Source: Aurelia coerulea (lineage: Eukaryota; Cnidaria; Scyphozoa; Semaeostomeae; Ulmaridae). From it: a DNA stretch of 64,000 nucleotides. The translations under genes and the position numbers were made by a program. Positions 45,497 through 56,448 of the stretch are shown here, in pieces; positions within the stretch are counted from its first letter, which is position 1; each line of letters begins with the position of its first letter. A model generated the notes under the pieces. It searched no databases and had not been told where the DNA came from. It worked only from the letters and a program-made list of their open reading frames with translations. The DNA lies in contig CM076948.1 of the NCBI GenBank assembly GCA_039566865.1, positions 20,347,001-20,411,000 on the forward strand, in the 5' to 3' direction.

Positions 45497-48400
45497 GTAA
45501 GAGTAATTTAAAGCTTTATTATCGCTATATCAAGCGCACTTGAGTTATTGGCAGCCAATAATTTTGTTTCACTTTTCAAAATAATTTAGTTTTCACAAAT
45601 TTCATGGAGACAGGATTAGTGTGGTCTGCAAATCAATATTTGTTGCCTTTGTGCAACAGACTGGAGCTTTTTTCAAACATAGATTTCTCTTGGTTTGTGT
45701 TGAGTATCAAAATCCTTTGCAGTAAAATTTTCGGCAAGCTTAAGCCTTCAAGTTAAACCCTTATAGCTTACCCCCTTGTTAATGTTAAACAGATTTTAGG
45801 CCATAATTTGTTTACCAAATATTACTGCAATCTATTTTTAAATTTCAGCCGCTACTCTCTCTGGTATATCAAGTGCTCTTGTTTGCATTGCCTTTATGTG
45901 GATACCTACAAGGTCATCAAAGGTTATAACATTTTGCTGTTTGGTGTATACAGCACTAAGTGCATACATTATCATGCTTGCTGCACAGAGTCCTCGTCCT
46001 ATCCTGCAAGGCAGTACACTGGGAAGTACATTGGTGGTATGTAGATGTCTTGCAACCTCTTGATATCAGTTTCCTTTCTTTTTTAAATGTTTTTCCTATT
46101 CCATTGAGAATTTACAACCATATTACTAATTACAATACCTATACTACTAGTTACACTACAATGCTACAGAGACGATGGCACAGGGAGCGAAATACACTGT
46201 CTACCCTGCGGCCATTCTAGAAATGATTAATAAGCCACATAAAACTACACATAACTGCTATTACAAATAAAAGGAATGTTTAAATACAAACGAAAAACTA
46301 AGGTACAAGCAAAGGTAGCTTGCAATCAAATACGGTAATTGCAATGTAGGTTTGAAAGTTAGAACCAAACATGGCTCCTTTTATTTCATCAGTTATTGGT
46401 TGAGTGAAAGAAAGGATTAAAGACCCTTCTTAAAGACTTTCTTGTACACAAATTACTAAAGCTAACTAGCTCTTTGAGAAGTATAACAAACCATTAACTC
46501 TATTCAGGACAGGGGGCGTTTTAACGCCCCCCCCCCCCCATGTAGAAACTTACTCTATAGTCCTCAGATCACATTAATTGAGACACTGAAATTCATTGAC
46601 TTTCCCTAAAAGGCTTTTCAGTTAAGACAATTTAAATTTCAAAAAACAATTTCACGTGACCACAACTATGCCTTATTTGGAGAGAGGTATTTGATAAAGT
46701 TAATTAAACCCTGCTAGTACCCTCATGTCCACACGTATATCAATGTTAATATATAGCATTAGATTCAGCATCAAAAGTTCTTTCATTTGATATAACTTAT
46801 TCATATTTGCTGACATCAGCAGTTTATGACGTCATTGTAATTATTTGAATATAGAATTTATGTGGAATGATAAGCAGTAGGGCAAAGGGTGAATATGATA
46901 TCTTTAAAGTGGAATATTTTATATTGGAATACAGTTTGCCTTTCGCTGCTAAGAACAATAAAGGCTTCAAAATTCGTAACTTTCACTCCCAAATGATTTG
47001 GCTTGAAAACTACTTGGAAAATTAACAAATCATCTCTTTGTCTGTGCATATCTTACGTTCGATCGTTGCCTAGCAACCGGTCACGTAACTTTTCATAAAC
47101 AATACCGTCATTATAATCGTTAAAAGTCATTGTATATATGCTGAAAATTTCAATGTATTATCACCTTCCGATTCGGAATTAAGTAAGGGAGGAGCACTAA
47201 CGCCCCCTCCCTGCCTAAATATATCATCATTTTAGCATACTCTGAATAGGGTTAATGGCTCTGATCAGTCATTACTGCCTTTCTGCTCCATAAGAAAATT
47301 TGACTTAATTTCTAGCTTTTTACTTTGTAATCTAAGAGGGGGCTCCAGGTCAGTAAGAAAGAAAGAAAGAATGAAAGAAAGTCCGTCACGCTCGTTAAAG
47401 CAATTGATTAACGTTTTATCTCTGCTAATTGGCACTGAAATAAAGAAAGCGCACAGAAAGCGCATACAAGACAGAAGTTTCCTGCGATCCTATAGCAACA
47501 TTTGACGTCGGCTTATTTCATGTTAGACAGATTTGACACCATAAGATGGATAAATCACCACGATGTTTACCCTGGCACAACAACAAATTTACCCAGAATT
47601 GGCACGTTCTTGACTTCATTAGCAGCTTAATTATGTTAAAACAATCGTTTTCTAGAACGAACGCATCATTAGCCACTTATTGATAGCATTCATTATGCAA
47701 ATAAGTCAAGTTTAGAGGATGATGTAACCGGCGGCCTGCACAGAGGCTAGCATTCGCAGCATCACCGAAGGTAGAAGGACCCCCCTCCTACACAGCTACA
47801 GATGCAAACGTCGCAGGTGAAGTTGAGAGGAAAGGTGCAGAATTACAGCAAACAATGGCGCATTGACTGGGGGAAGGCACGTGGTCACACTGAACCAAAA
47901 GATCTCCATGCATATGATTCTGCACAGAGGTTATCTTCGTGACTGCTTGCCTCAAATTAGCAGCCCGCGAATAGAAACATTCTGCAGGGTTCCACGTAAG
48001 CAATTTTGCGTTATTGTAAATCTCACATGACATCTAATTTGAGACAGATGCACCAATAGTTTCATGCACGAACTAAGCAAACTGGGGGTAATGACTTTTG
48101 GTTTTTTGCGTATCATCCTCGTTTGACATAAAGATCAAAATATTGCTTTCAAACGATTCTTGTCCTTATACAAGGCGCTTGATTTTCTATTGAAGGCAAC
48201 TTTAGCAGCAACACTCATCTCTCTGACTGTAGCAGCATCAATGATCATTTGGGCTTATGGATAAATCAATATTCAGTTTTCTTATGCTTGCTTAGCTCAG
48301 GTCGTACTTTGTAATCATCCAAAAGGATCTTATGTTTAATCTTTCCCAGAGCTTTGAGCTTTGTGTGATCCTTCTCCCATGTTACCCCATTTCTACACTT

Positions 48401-51400
48401 CAAGGTAAGAAACTTTCGCAGGAAGAAATTTTCGCGAGTTGTAGAAAGACGCGAAATTTTTGGAGTTAACTTTCGCGAGTCGGCCAAAATGGGAAATTAT
48501 GCGGGAATAAACTTTCGCGAATTAGGTTTCTGATCAATTTTTGTGATGTCTCAAATGTCCCTCAAGTCTTCGATAACTGTTAAGCAAGATCATGTTGAAT
48601 TTCTTTGCATTTCAACAAATAATAAGACGGGGAATATAAGTATTTGGTTAAAGAAATGTTTGGCTCTAAATTTTAGGAAAGTTCGCGGTAATAAACTTAC
48701 GCGAATTTTACATTTTAGGAATTTTCACAGAATAAACTTTCGCAAATTTTGGCAAAAAATCCAAAATATGCGAAAGTCTTTAAGAACTTTTGTCTCTACT
48801 TTCCGTGTCATAATGCTCGTACAAAAAACACAGGTAACAAAGATTAATGGTTCCTTTGATTATAATGAAATAAAAGGACAAACCCCTCAAGTTTACAATG
48901 TCCAATATGACTAACATAAAATAGCCACAAATGAACATCTTCTATCACAGGGGTTTGTCCGCGCGGTTCCGAAACTGCTGAAAAACGCGACAAAACATCT
49001 TTTAGCGCAAAATTGGATGATTTAGAGAAATAGGCCAAAACAACAAATAATTGCTAGAAAATTGGGCAGTAGTGCAGTTGCCCGGAATTTGCTAGCACGA
49101 ACATACGAGAACAACTTTTACGGTCGGTGATTGGACTTGAAAATACTTTATTTTTTCCCGGACCAATGCACCTGTCACACGACCGACGGCCGTGGAAAGA
49201 AAAAATGGCAGAAAATAGTGGCGGGTGGGTGGGGCAAAATATGAGACGCTGGACCACCTGCTCTCTCTTTCTCTGGTTGATGATTGTAGACAATTGATAA
49301 ACAACCTCGCAGTACTTTTTATACTAGACACGAGAACAGGCATTCCGCGTGCAGCCGCTTACACACAAACGCGAGAGGTTACAGCCAAGAACTTTTATCA
49401 CACTGATAAAGATATCACTGATATAACCCCGGTCACAAGGGACACAGCCCTATAGAAAAGAAACTACACATCACGTTCCATTAATTGCGATTAAATTTCA
49501 TTCAATCGCCATTTAATGGTTCCTTTGATTATAATGAAATAAAAGGACAAACCCCTCAAGTTTACAATGTCCAATATGACTAACATAAAATAGCCACAAA
49601 TGAACATCTTCTATCACAGGGGTTTGTCCGCGCGGTTCCGAAACTGCTGAAAAACGCGACAAAACATCTTTTAGCGCAAAATTGGATGATTTAGAGAAAT
49701 AGGCCAAAACAACAAATAATTGCTAGAAAATTGGGCAGTAGTGCAGTTGCCCGGAATTTGCTAGCACGAACATACGAGAACAACTTTTACGGTCGGTGAT
49801 TGGACTTGAAAATACTTTATTTTTTCCGCCCAAACACGAAGTGCCCCACCCAATCACCACCTGAGGGAGAAAGGCAGAAAGCTAAGAAAGCTGCAGGATT
49901 TGTGCTCTACGACCGAGCACTTGGCCACCCCTACACTAGGGGATTTTTTTTTTTTTTACTTTTTTACTTTTACTTTTTCTTCTTTACTTTTGTTGCTTTG
50001 TTTTCCTCTTCTTCCTCTTCCTCTTTACTACCGCAGGTGAATTGACTCTTCTTCTTACGAACTATACGAACATATACAGAATAACAGCAAACACAACAGA
50101 TAGATTACTCTCTTTTTGTTTTTTTTTTTGTTTTTTTTTTTTGTTTTTTTTGTTTTTTCTTTTTTTTTTGTTTTTTTTTTTTTTTTTTCTTTTCTCTTTT
50201 TTTTTTTTTTTTTTTGTTCTTTTTTTTGCGTTATATTATGTTATCTCAGCTTATAATATGAACTATAGATACAAATTACAAAATGAAACTACACTAAATA
50301 TTGTCAGTTAAACTCCATTGTTCGGTGAAAACAAACGACGACACCACGCCATCAGAGAGTGAATTACGAAGAGTATTGCTTTGCTTGGCCAAGGAAACGC
50401 GAAGCAGCTGACAATCGTTCTAGAGGCAGCTTGACATAAACTTTGTAGGCATCACTAGACCAACGTCCGAGAGCCTTTATCATATACTCGGGAAACCCCA
50501 ATGAAGCAGCAGTTGTAGCCGCACCTACACGGAAACTGTGAAGCGTAAACTTAGTCTGAATATTACAGGACTTTAAAACTTTCTGCAAACGACTGTTCAA
50601 TTTGTCCCTTGTCAAAGGTGATTTATCTGCACACAAGAATAAGGGGCCTGGATCTGAGCCTCTAACCCAAATGTACTTTAACAGAGCAGCCACCGGACAA
50701 ACGAAAGAGTCACATCGAGCAAGGACCACAGTGCAACCCTTTCCCACTTGATCTGTTTTTGAAAAACGTAAGTTTAGAAAAATGCAAGATGGGTTATTGT
50801 GTTTGTCAATGGAAACGTCTTTGAGGGAAAGGCAAGATCCCTTAGCTAAAGTTTCTTTCGACGTAGTATACTCGGACGCCCTGAAAAAACCAAAGAAAGC
50901 TGTACAGCACACGGCCCACAATAAAATATCATCATATTTGCACAAATTAAGCTCTGCCCTGATTGAACACAAGACTGACGGCGTTATCGGCATCTTACGA
51001 TTCTCTTGAACAGGACTCATGCGGCGAAGCCCTCTGATAACTAATGGAATACGCAAACAGCCCACTAAAGGATCTTGAAAACCATGTAAAATATGGAAAG
51101 ATCAAGTCTCACTTAAATGACCAACAAATCGTAAAATAGTTAATTCGGAAGCGGGGCAAGGAGAACCATTCGCCCGCAGAAAGCCAAAATCTTCACAAAA
51201 CTTGATAAATCTTTTTTGAGCTGAACTATAAGTACGTTGAGTATTGATGGCAAGCGAATCCTTCAACAAATTTTGCCACGTTTGATCCAAGGTGGAAACA
51301 ACAAATGACTGATCAGTACTTGTGATATTTTCACTGGTTTTAGAGCTGCTTGAGGAGCAAGTTCTCGAAATCTCTGGAAATCAAAGCGAGACAAAGCATC

Positions 51401-54400
51401 AGCCTTTGCATTATTGACACCCGGTATATGAACAGCAGTAAACGTGAAATCCAAGGTTATAGCTAGCAAAGATAACTCGCGTAGCAAAAAGGACAAATGA
51501 CGATCTTTACAAGAACAATTTATAAGACAGCTGACGACTGCCATATTGTCGCAACGGAATGAAACTCTTTTGCGTTTCCAAGAGACCCCCCAGGTTTTCG
51601 CAGAAATGACGATTGGAACTAATTCCTTAACTGCTATACTCAAGTCAGCGCACCCTAAAGGCCACTTCTCAGCAAACCAATCATCTTTGAAAAAAGCAGC
51701 GAAACCAATGCTTCCCGCTGCATCTGAGGTGACCATTATTTCTGCGGCTTTCTCCCATTTAGGCAAAAGAAACAGACTGCGTCCATTCCATTCTTTAAAT
51801 AGTAAATCCCACCATTTGATATCATCCTTCTCCCAAACCGAAAGCCTTACAAAATGGTGCAACTCAGTAACAGTGCAAGACCGATCAATAAGACGACGTA
51901 GAAAAGGCCTGCCTAAAACTATGGCCTGACAGCAATACTGCAAACGGCCAATAAGTGATAATAACTGACGCTTAGTTCCTGATCTGTTCAAAACCCAGAA
52001 GGCTAATTCAGTTTTGATTTTTGTAATTTTTTCTCGCGGCAAACGTAGCTCCATAGTAGACGAATCGAGTTCTATCCCCAAAAAAGTTAACACTGTTGAA
52101 GGACCAGCTGTTTTATCCTCCGCTAAAGGAATGCCCAACTCACTGCATAAATAAAAACACGCAGACAAAGCACTTTGACATTCATTGCTATTAGGTTTCC
52201 CGACTAAAAGGAAATCGTCCAAATAATGTTGAATATGGGCAATTGAACCAACTTTTGACAGCAAAAATTCCAAAACATCCGCGAATTTCGTGAATATTTT
52301 CGGAGCTGAACGGAGGCCAAATGGCAGAGCTAGATCGATGAAATAGCTATTTTTCCACTTCATACCAAGAAAATGACGATCATTGGCGCTAACGGGAAGC
52401 AATCTGTAGGCCCTTTTTATGTCAAACTTAGCCATCAAAGCCCCCGAACCCAATAGCATTAGTTTGTCAACAGCTTCTTGTATACCCCTATATTTAACTT
52501 CAGCAGCCGAATCTGGAATTAAACTATTAACACTCTTATCTGGAGGAAAAGAAAGATCTGTAATTAGTCTCCATTTACCTGGGGTGGACTTAGGAATGAC
52601 CCCAAAACGATTGATATGTAAGTTTATTACGGGAGGGCACGGAAAAGGACCAGCAATAGTGCCATGCAAAATCTCTTCCTTAAGATACTCATCAATGACC
52701 TGAGACCGTGCAATCGCAGAAGGGCAGTTTCTTTGAGCCGAAACAGGAGAGCCATCAAGGCAACCTAAGTCAAATCCGAATTTAATCCCGTTTAAAACCC
52801 ATGAAGCATCAGGATGAGGATGCAAATCCAGAAAACGAAACCAAGCATAATAATCAATAGGGGTTATTTCAACTGGCGAAGGCAATACAACTGCAGAATT
52901 AGGGAAACTGTCATTAACTAGTCACTTGCTCTTCTTTTTTCTTGGAGGAGTCTCAGGTGAGGGGGATCTTCTCCTGGATTTCATTGGACGACTAACTTGC
53001 GATGAAGAAACACGAGAACACTCGTTAACTCTATGAGAGCCCTTACATGTAAAGCAAACATGTTGAAATCTGCACGGGTCGTAAAAGCACTTCCCCATAT
53101 TCCAAAAAACGCAGATATTTGACGATTCATCACCACTGCCCTTAGAAGAAGAGGCAACTGAACTCTTTGGAGCATTATTGAAAACATTGGAGACGAAAAG
53201 ATTTACATCAATATCGGACCAAGAAGCACTGGGATTTTCCACAACCCTCTTTGCGAAATGCACGATCGAAGGCCAACCATCCTCCAGAGTAACAATCTCG
53301 CTGAATCTTTGATATTTGCAAAAAATAACCCATGAGCTGCCCCACCTTATCTGGATGAAATTGAAGATACAAGGAGGCAAACACTATCCAAGCCTCGGCC
53401 CAGTCCTGAAAAGTGCAAATTGGCAGCAACTCAGAATTTTTCTCACATTTCAAAAGGCGCATCAATTGAGCCCCCACTGGTTCAACAGGGGGGAGTTTGT
53501 CCAAATTAGCTGGGCGTAAAGGACCAAATCAACGAAGATATTCTTTTTCACCATGTTAACAATGTAACCAGGCACAGGAGGCAAAACACCAGAAACAGAA
53601 AAACCTGGCTCGGAAATTTGGCTGGTGACAAAAAGCTGAGGATTCAGCGCAAAAAGTTCTTTTGGAATATTCCAATTGGCTAGGCTTGGAACACTTGAGG
53701 ACTGAGCTGAGGCCAAGCTCGTGGTCGGCTGACTTTGAAGGCTAGAAGTCGTATTAATAACGCTAGACTGATTTAGGCCAACCGAAGTCACGGACAAAAA
53801 CGACGGGGCAATGTTCTGGTTATAAACAGAATGACCTGAACTCAAAGAAATACCCGTTGCCTGTGAATTCGTACCAGAAGAAGATGTAGTTGCCTGGTTT
53901 GATAAACCGCCCACACCCCTGCTTGACAAAAGAAGCTGCACAGACTGTTGAATATTTGAAACTGCCGACTCAAGAGCTACCAGTCTAGTATCCATTATCC
54001 CTCCACCAGCCACATTTATGTTACTTGAAGACTCTTCATCCGACATCACAAATAAAGCAAGAGAGAAAAAATTAAGGAAAGGTCTCACCAAACAGCTCAA
54101 ATGACACGTCACCAAATACAGCAAAATATGAGACGCTGGACCACCTGCTCTCTCTTTCTCTGGTTGATGATTGTAGACAATTGATAAACAACCTCGCAGT
54201 ACTTTTTATACTAGACACGAGAACAGGCATTCCGCGTGCAGCCGCTTACACACAAACGCGAGAGGTTACAGCCAAGAACTTTTATCACACTGATAAAGAT
54301 ATCACTGATATAACCCCGGTCACAAGGGACACAGCCCTATAGAAAAGAAACTACACATCACGTTCCATTAATTGCGATTAAATTTCATTCAATCGCCATA

Positions 54401-55272
54401 ACGCATGCGTTAATCTTTATAATTCCACCTACCCACGAGCTTTTCTTCAAGCAATTTGACCCTAGCATTCAATGCCAGGTGATATGCCTCATACTGTGTA
54501 GCTGCACTCAACTTTACACTTTACACTGCTCCGTTTACTTACACTGCTCCGCTTTTGTAAAAAGAAAAACGGAGAGGAAAACCTCCGTTTTTGTGAAAGT
54601 GTTCACACTGATCTGCACAAAAATGGCACAAAAACGGAGACAACGGAGGTTTTTGAAACGCTATCAAAAGTGGATATCAACAAAAACGGAGTTTTTACGC
54701 TCTGGATCAATGTGAACGGCGCAAAAATGGAGGTTTTTGAAAATGCTGCAACATTCAACTTGAATTTCACAAATCTGAAGCAATGTGGTCAAAAAAAATT
54801 TATATTGTTGGCTCTGTATTTGTAAGCAGGTGGATTAATGGAATGGACTAGAACGGATGTTATTCCCTCCGTTTTTGTACAAAAATGGAGCAATGTGAAC
54901 GGGTAGCTTGGATGAGTCAAAAACGGATCATAACAAAAACGGTGCTGTGTGAACGGGGCCTTAGCCGGCCAGCAAAGGATGGGATAGGAGTTTCCTCTTG
55001 TCCAAATCACACTGACAATATCAAAAATTTAGTAGCCGACTTGTCAGCGATTAGGTTACCTTAATTGAGAAATCTATCCATCATTTCAGGTTTTAGCCTT
55101 CATGTTATCTGGAGTATTTGTCAACTACGCCAAATTAGCAATTTGTACAATCGCCCGTGAACGAGGTCGTCGTGAATTGTTTTGGTGTGGTGTTGCAATG
55201 CAAATTGGATCTTTCATTGGTGCAATCGTCATGTTTCCATTGGTTAATGTTGTGAAATTGTTTAAACAGTAG
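44263..55272 (+). CDS. SLC52A: Riboflavin transporter, SLC52 family (exons 44263-45496, 45849-46036, 55090-55272)
   Basis: Three exons with GT/AG borders and matching phase give 534 residues, somewhat longer than typical vertebrate SLC52 proteins. After a 70-90 residue N-terminal part come family segments: LFGLGSWLAINGIWMELPVL, LPSYLTVITELANVGPLIYF, SFFVALVDCTSTVTFLPFMA, PQIYMSALFLGENLSSLLPS and LNFGPNYFFLFLAF. Exon 2 gives GISSALVCIAFMWIPT. Exon 3 gives LSGVFVNYAKLAI and CGVAMQIGSFIGAIVMFPLV, ending VKLFKQ. About 11 membrane helices are expected, with a long hydrophilic central loop (about 300-370). Known role: riboflavin uptake across the plasma membrane. The start could also be the ATG at 44380 (MEERNNTN). 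Intron 2 is 9 kb and holds an entire antisense tyrosine-recombinase retrotransposon. Confidence 0.9.
45849..46036 (+). CDS. SLC52A: SLC52A exon 2
   Basis: 188 bp, acceptor TTTCAG at 45848, donor GTG|GTATGT at 46037. The first two bases complete the split codon from exon 1 (Ala). Encodes two membrane segments. Confidence 0.88.
46491..47258. mobile_element. TIR MITE in SLC52A intron 2
   Basis: Termini CCATTAACTCTATTCAGGAC and (inverted) CCATTAACCCTATTCAGAGT. Matching GGGGGCGTT-containing blocks lie inside each end (46515-46535 and 47187-47210). No ORF. Confidence 0.7.
47259..48843. other. Intron sequence without a clear element
   Basis: Holds a short GAAA-rich microsatellite (47357-47380) and a patch with repeated AACTTTCGCGAAT-type strings (48410-48780), probably an old MITE. 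No gene seen. Confidence 0.45.
48844..49158 (-). repeat. Split direct repeat B2 (315 bp)
   Basis: Identical by eye to 49513-49827 (offset 669). It forms the 3' end of the retrotransposon. A 64-codon frame inside both copies is not a gene. Confidence 0.93.
49234..49512 (-). repeat. Split direct repeat A2 (279 bp)
   Basis: Identical by eye to 54121-54399 (offset 4887). It abuts B1 with no gap. Confidence 0.93.
49513..49827 (-). repeat. Split direct repeat B1 (315 bp)
   Basis: Internal copy, identical to 48844-49158, directly adjoining A2. Confidence 0.93.
49948..50228. repeat. T-rich low-complexity tract
   Basis: Long T runs broken by G or C, downstream of the recombinase in element orientation (A-rich on the coding strand). 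The Phe-rich frames over it are artefacts. Confidence 0.85.
50364..51290 (-). pseudogene. Tyrosine recombinase of the Ngaro-type element, one in-frame stop
   Basis: Starts at ATG 51290, overlapping the RT frame end by 28 bases in another register. The N-terminal core-binding part (WQNLLKDSLAINTQRTYSSA to ELTILRFVGHLSET) ends at TGA 51102-51104. In the same frame the catalytic domain continues to 50364. Counted from Met 51065: the first Arg in FFRASE (62), HSFR (176-179), Trp 202 in GRWSSDAY and Tyr 207/210. The segment around the stop is shorter than expected between core-binding and catalytic parts, suggesting a small deletion as well. Known role: joins the circular cDNA to the target. The R-H-x-x-R-W-Y set is complete, but full-length product needs readthrough. 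Confidence 0.88.
51263..52885 (-). CDS. RT-RNase H polyprotein of the Ngaro-type element
   Basis: 540 codons, intact. RT blocks: NRFGVIPKSTPGKWRLITDL, MAKFDIKRAYRLLPV, LPFGLRSAPKIFTKFADVLE and the catalytic HYLDDFLLVG (YLDD rather than YVDD). Then a thumb-like FLGIELDSSTMELRLP and connection, and RNase H with VTSDAAGSIGFAAFF, the acidic CDNMAVVSCL and NNAKADALSR. The motif set and order are those of DIRS/Ngaro/PAT RT-RH. The C-terminus overlaps the recombinase start. No integrase or protease, as expected for this class. Confidence 0.92.
   Translation of the reverse strand: MPSPVEITPIDYYAWFRFLDLHPHPDASWVLNGIKFGFDLGCLDGSPVSAQRNCPSAIARSQVIDEYLKEEILHGTIAGPFPCPPVINLHINRFGVIPKSTPGKWRLITDLSFPPDKSVNSLIPDSAAEVKYRGIQEAVDKLMLLGSGALMAKFDIKRAYRLLPVSANDRHFLGMKWKNSYFIDLALPFGLRSAPKIFTKFADVLEFLLSKVGSIAHIQHYLDDFLLVGKPNSNECQSALSACFYLCSELGIPLAEDKTAGPSTVLTFLGIELDSSTMELRLPREKITKIKTELAFWVLNRSGTKRQLLSLIGRLQYCCQAIVLGRPFLRRLIDRSCTVTELHHFVRLSVWEKDDIKWWDLLFKEWNGRSLFLLPKWEKAAEIMVTSDAAGSIGFAAFFKDDWFAEKWPLGCADLSIAVKELVPIVISAKTWGVSWKRKRVSFRCDNMAVVSCLINCSCKDRHLSFLLRELSLLAITLDFTFTAVHIPGVNNAKADALSRFDFQRFRELAPQAALKPVKISQVLISHLLFPPWIKRGKIC
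52922..54060 (-). pseudogene. Gag-like ORF1 of the Ngaro-type element, two frame shifts
   Basis: Likely start is MSDEESSSN (about 54049). Part 1 is Ser/Gln/Asn-rich and low in complexity to FVDLVLYAQL. A frame change near 53500-53525 continues as LDKLPPVEPVGAQLMRLL, with FQDWAEAWIVFASLYLQFHP and GWLAFDRAFRKE, the capsid-like block of DIRS-group Gags. A second change at about 53225-53255 returns to the first frame: ASWSDIDVNLF, then a Cys/His cluster (C-x7-C-x4-C-x3-H-x-C-x2-C-x4-H-x4-C), and a basic Ser/Pro tail ending RKKKSK at 52922. Role inferred: particle and RNA binding. Confidence 0.82.
54121..54399 (-). repeat. Split direct repeat A1 (279 bp)
   Basis: 5' end of the retrotransposon, identical to 49234-49512. 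The first frame of the element overlaps its inner edge by a few bases. Confidence 0.93.
54400..55089. repeat. Repeat patch with AAAACGGAG motifs, rest of intron 2
   Basis: Between about 54525 and 54965, strings such as AAAACGGAGG and CTCCGTTTTTG recur in both directions, and the patch closes with GTGTGAACGGGGCCTTAG. It looks like one incomplete MITE. The remainder up to the exon 3 acceptor holds nothing recognised. Confidence 0.5.
55090..55272 (+). CDS. SLC52A: SLC52A exon 3 (last)
   Basis: 183 bp, acceptor TTTCAG at 55089, phase 0, stop TAG 55270-55272. Encodes the final two membrane segments and an Arg-rich loop (IARERGRRELFW). Confidence 0.88.
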   Translation, partial: VLAFMLSGVFVNYAKLAICTIARERGRRELFWCGVAMQIGSFIGAIVMFPLVNVVKLFKQ

Positions 55273-56354
55273 ATTAATGATTATATATAAATCTGGGGAG
55301 AGGAGGGGGAGGGGGTTACTACCATACTGGGTGAGGCAAAAAGTTAACACGTTTTGCGGGCAGTGGGATAAAACCAGTGGCGTAAAGGAGCAGCTTGGGG
55401 CCCTTAGTAATTGAGCTATATAGGAGCCACATAATTCTGAGATGGCACATAAATCAGCAAAATTTGCTAAATTTCCAAAATTAAAACAGCACTTTATCCT
55501 CAAAATCAAGGTAATCCCAGCAACTCAACAGTGTCTTTATGGACGTTACATATCTGAATTCGCGTTGGAACATGAAACATCTTGTAGATGGTGGTTGATT
55601 GTGGCTGAAATTGAATGCGAGCGAGGTGATTCAAATTTGGGGTCCAGGGTACCCCCTTGGGAGATTGTTGTGAACTACGCTCTTTAGATTGTCTGTAAAA
55701 TGCACCTTTCGTAAAACATTCGTCATCGAATGGAGAAAGGAATGGACTGTGATTGACGATATGCTTCCCAACGAAGTATTTGAAAATGGAGCTTAACATC
55801 GTACAGAAAAGAGTTTTTTGTCAAGTCATCTGCTAAAACGTTCATGTTCCCTTGAAGATAAGAAAAACGTTTTCGACAAGTTTTGCAATTTTAGAACTAC
55901 ATGACTGATATTCATAACTAAAATTGTAAAATATCATTTAAAGGTGAACTTTGATGTGACAATTTTGTTTGGTAAAAGCAATCATCATTTAGAGCCAGAA
56001 ATCAGGAAAATTATTGTTATTGTAACAAGAATGCCGCATTCGATTCTTACCCATGATTTACTTTGCCATTGATTAATAAATTCAATACGATTGTCTGTTT
56101 CAGAAATAGAATTTAGATGTCAATCGTAAGTAAACCATGGACCAGAACGGAACATGGAATTATCCTCCCCATACAAACCCCTTACCAGCATTGCCCTTAT
56201 TTTTGAGTCTGAAAGATAAATAATCTTACCAAACAAACTTTTCAAATCTAAGTAATAAGGTTGTAGTTTTTTAATGGATAAGAATGAAAAAATAAAAATT
56301 CTTAGGACTCACACCCCCATACGACCCAATAGTGAAGTGCCCCCCCCCCCCTCG
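55273..56354. other. Unassigned stretch after SLC52A
   Basis: Presumed 3' UTR and spacer. A C-run precedes the tRNA-like sequence at 56340. No supported gene. Confidence 0.4.
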
Positions 56355-56427
56355 AGGATGGCTCAGTGGCAGCAAGCTGGACTACCAATCTGAACAATGG
56401 TGGTTCGAATCCCCCACCCTGCCGCAC
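56355..56427 (+). repeat. tRNA-like Pol III promoter (SINE head or decayed tRNA)
   Basis: A box TGGCTCAGTGG (56359-56369) and perfect B box GGTTCGAATCC (56402-56412) at normal spacing. The 5' and 3' strands do not pair into an acceptor stem, so it is not a functional tRNA. It probably is the head of a tRNA-derived SINE, directly upstream of a MITE copy. Confidence 0.65.
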
Positions 56428-56448
56428 CTGCTACGTACGTACAGTGAG

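Larger units (their letters stand above)
48844..54399 (-). mobile_element. Ngaro/PAT-type tyrosine-recombinase retrotransposon with split direct repeats
   Basis: 5556 bp. In element orientation (minus strand): A1 (54399-54121), gag-like frames, RT-RNase H, tyrosine recombinase, T-rich spacer, B1 (49827-49513), A2 (49512-49234), a 75-bp spacer, B2 (49158-48844). Both repeat pairs read as identical (A 279 bp, B 315 bp). The internal B1/A2 junction (49512|49513, GCCAT|TTAATGG) is exactly what joining the two outer ends would make. Known: this A1-ORFs-B1A2-B2 design marks PAT/Ngaro-type elements that replicate through circles and insert without target duplication. No clear duplication is seen at the ends. 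The gag part has frame shifts and the recombinase a stop, so the copy may depend on help in trans. Confidence 0.93.

Noticed and set aside
49234..49512. Simple LTR interpretation of the repeats in the 48.8-54.4 kb element
   Set aside because: The repeats are split and interleaved (A1, B1A2, B2), and a tyrosine recombinase replaces the integrase, so it is not an LTR retrotransposon.
48844..49827. Two identical 64-codon minus-strand frames (48844-49038 and 49513-49707)
   Set aside because: They lie in the direct-repeat pair of the retrotransposon; duplication follows from the repeats, not from a gene family.
50042..50311. Phe-rich 89-codon frame
   Set aside because: It translates a T-homopolymer tract in the retrotransposon; no gene.
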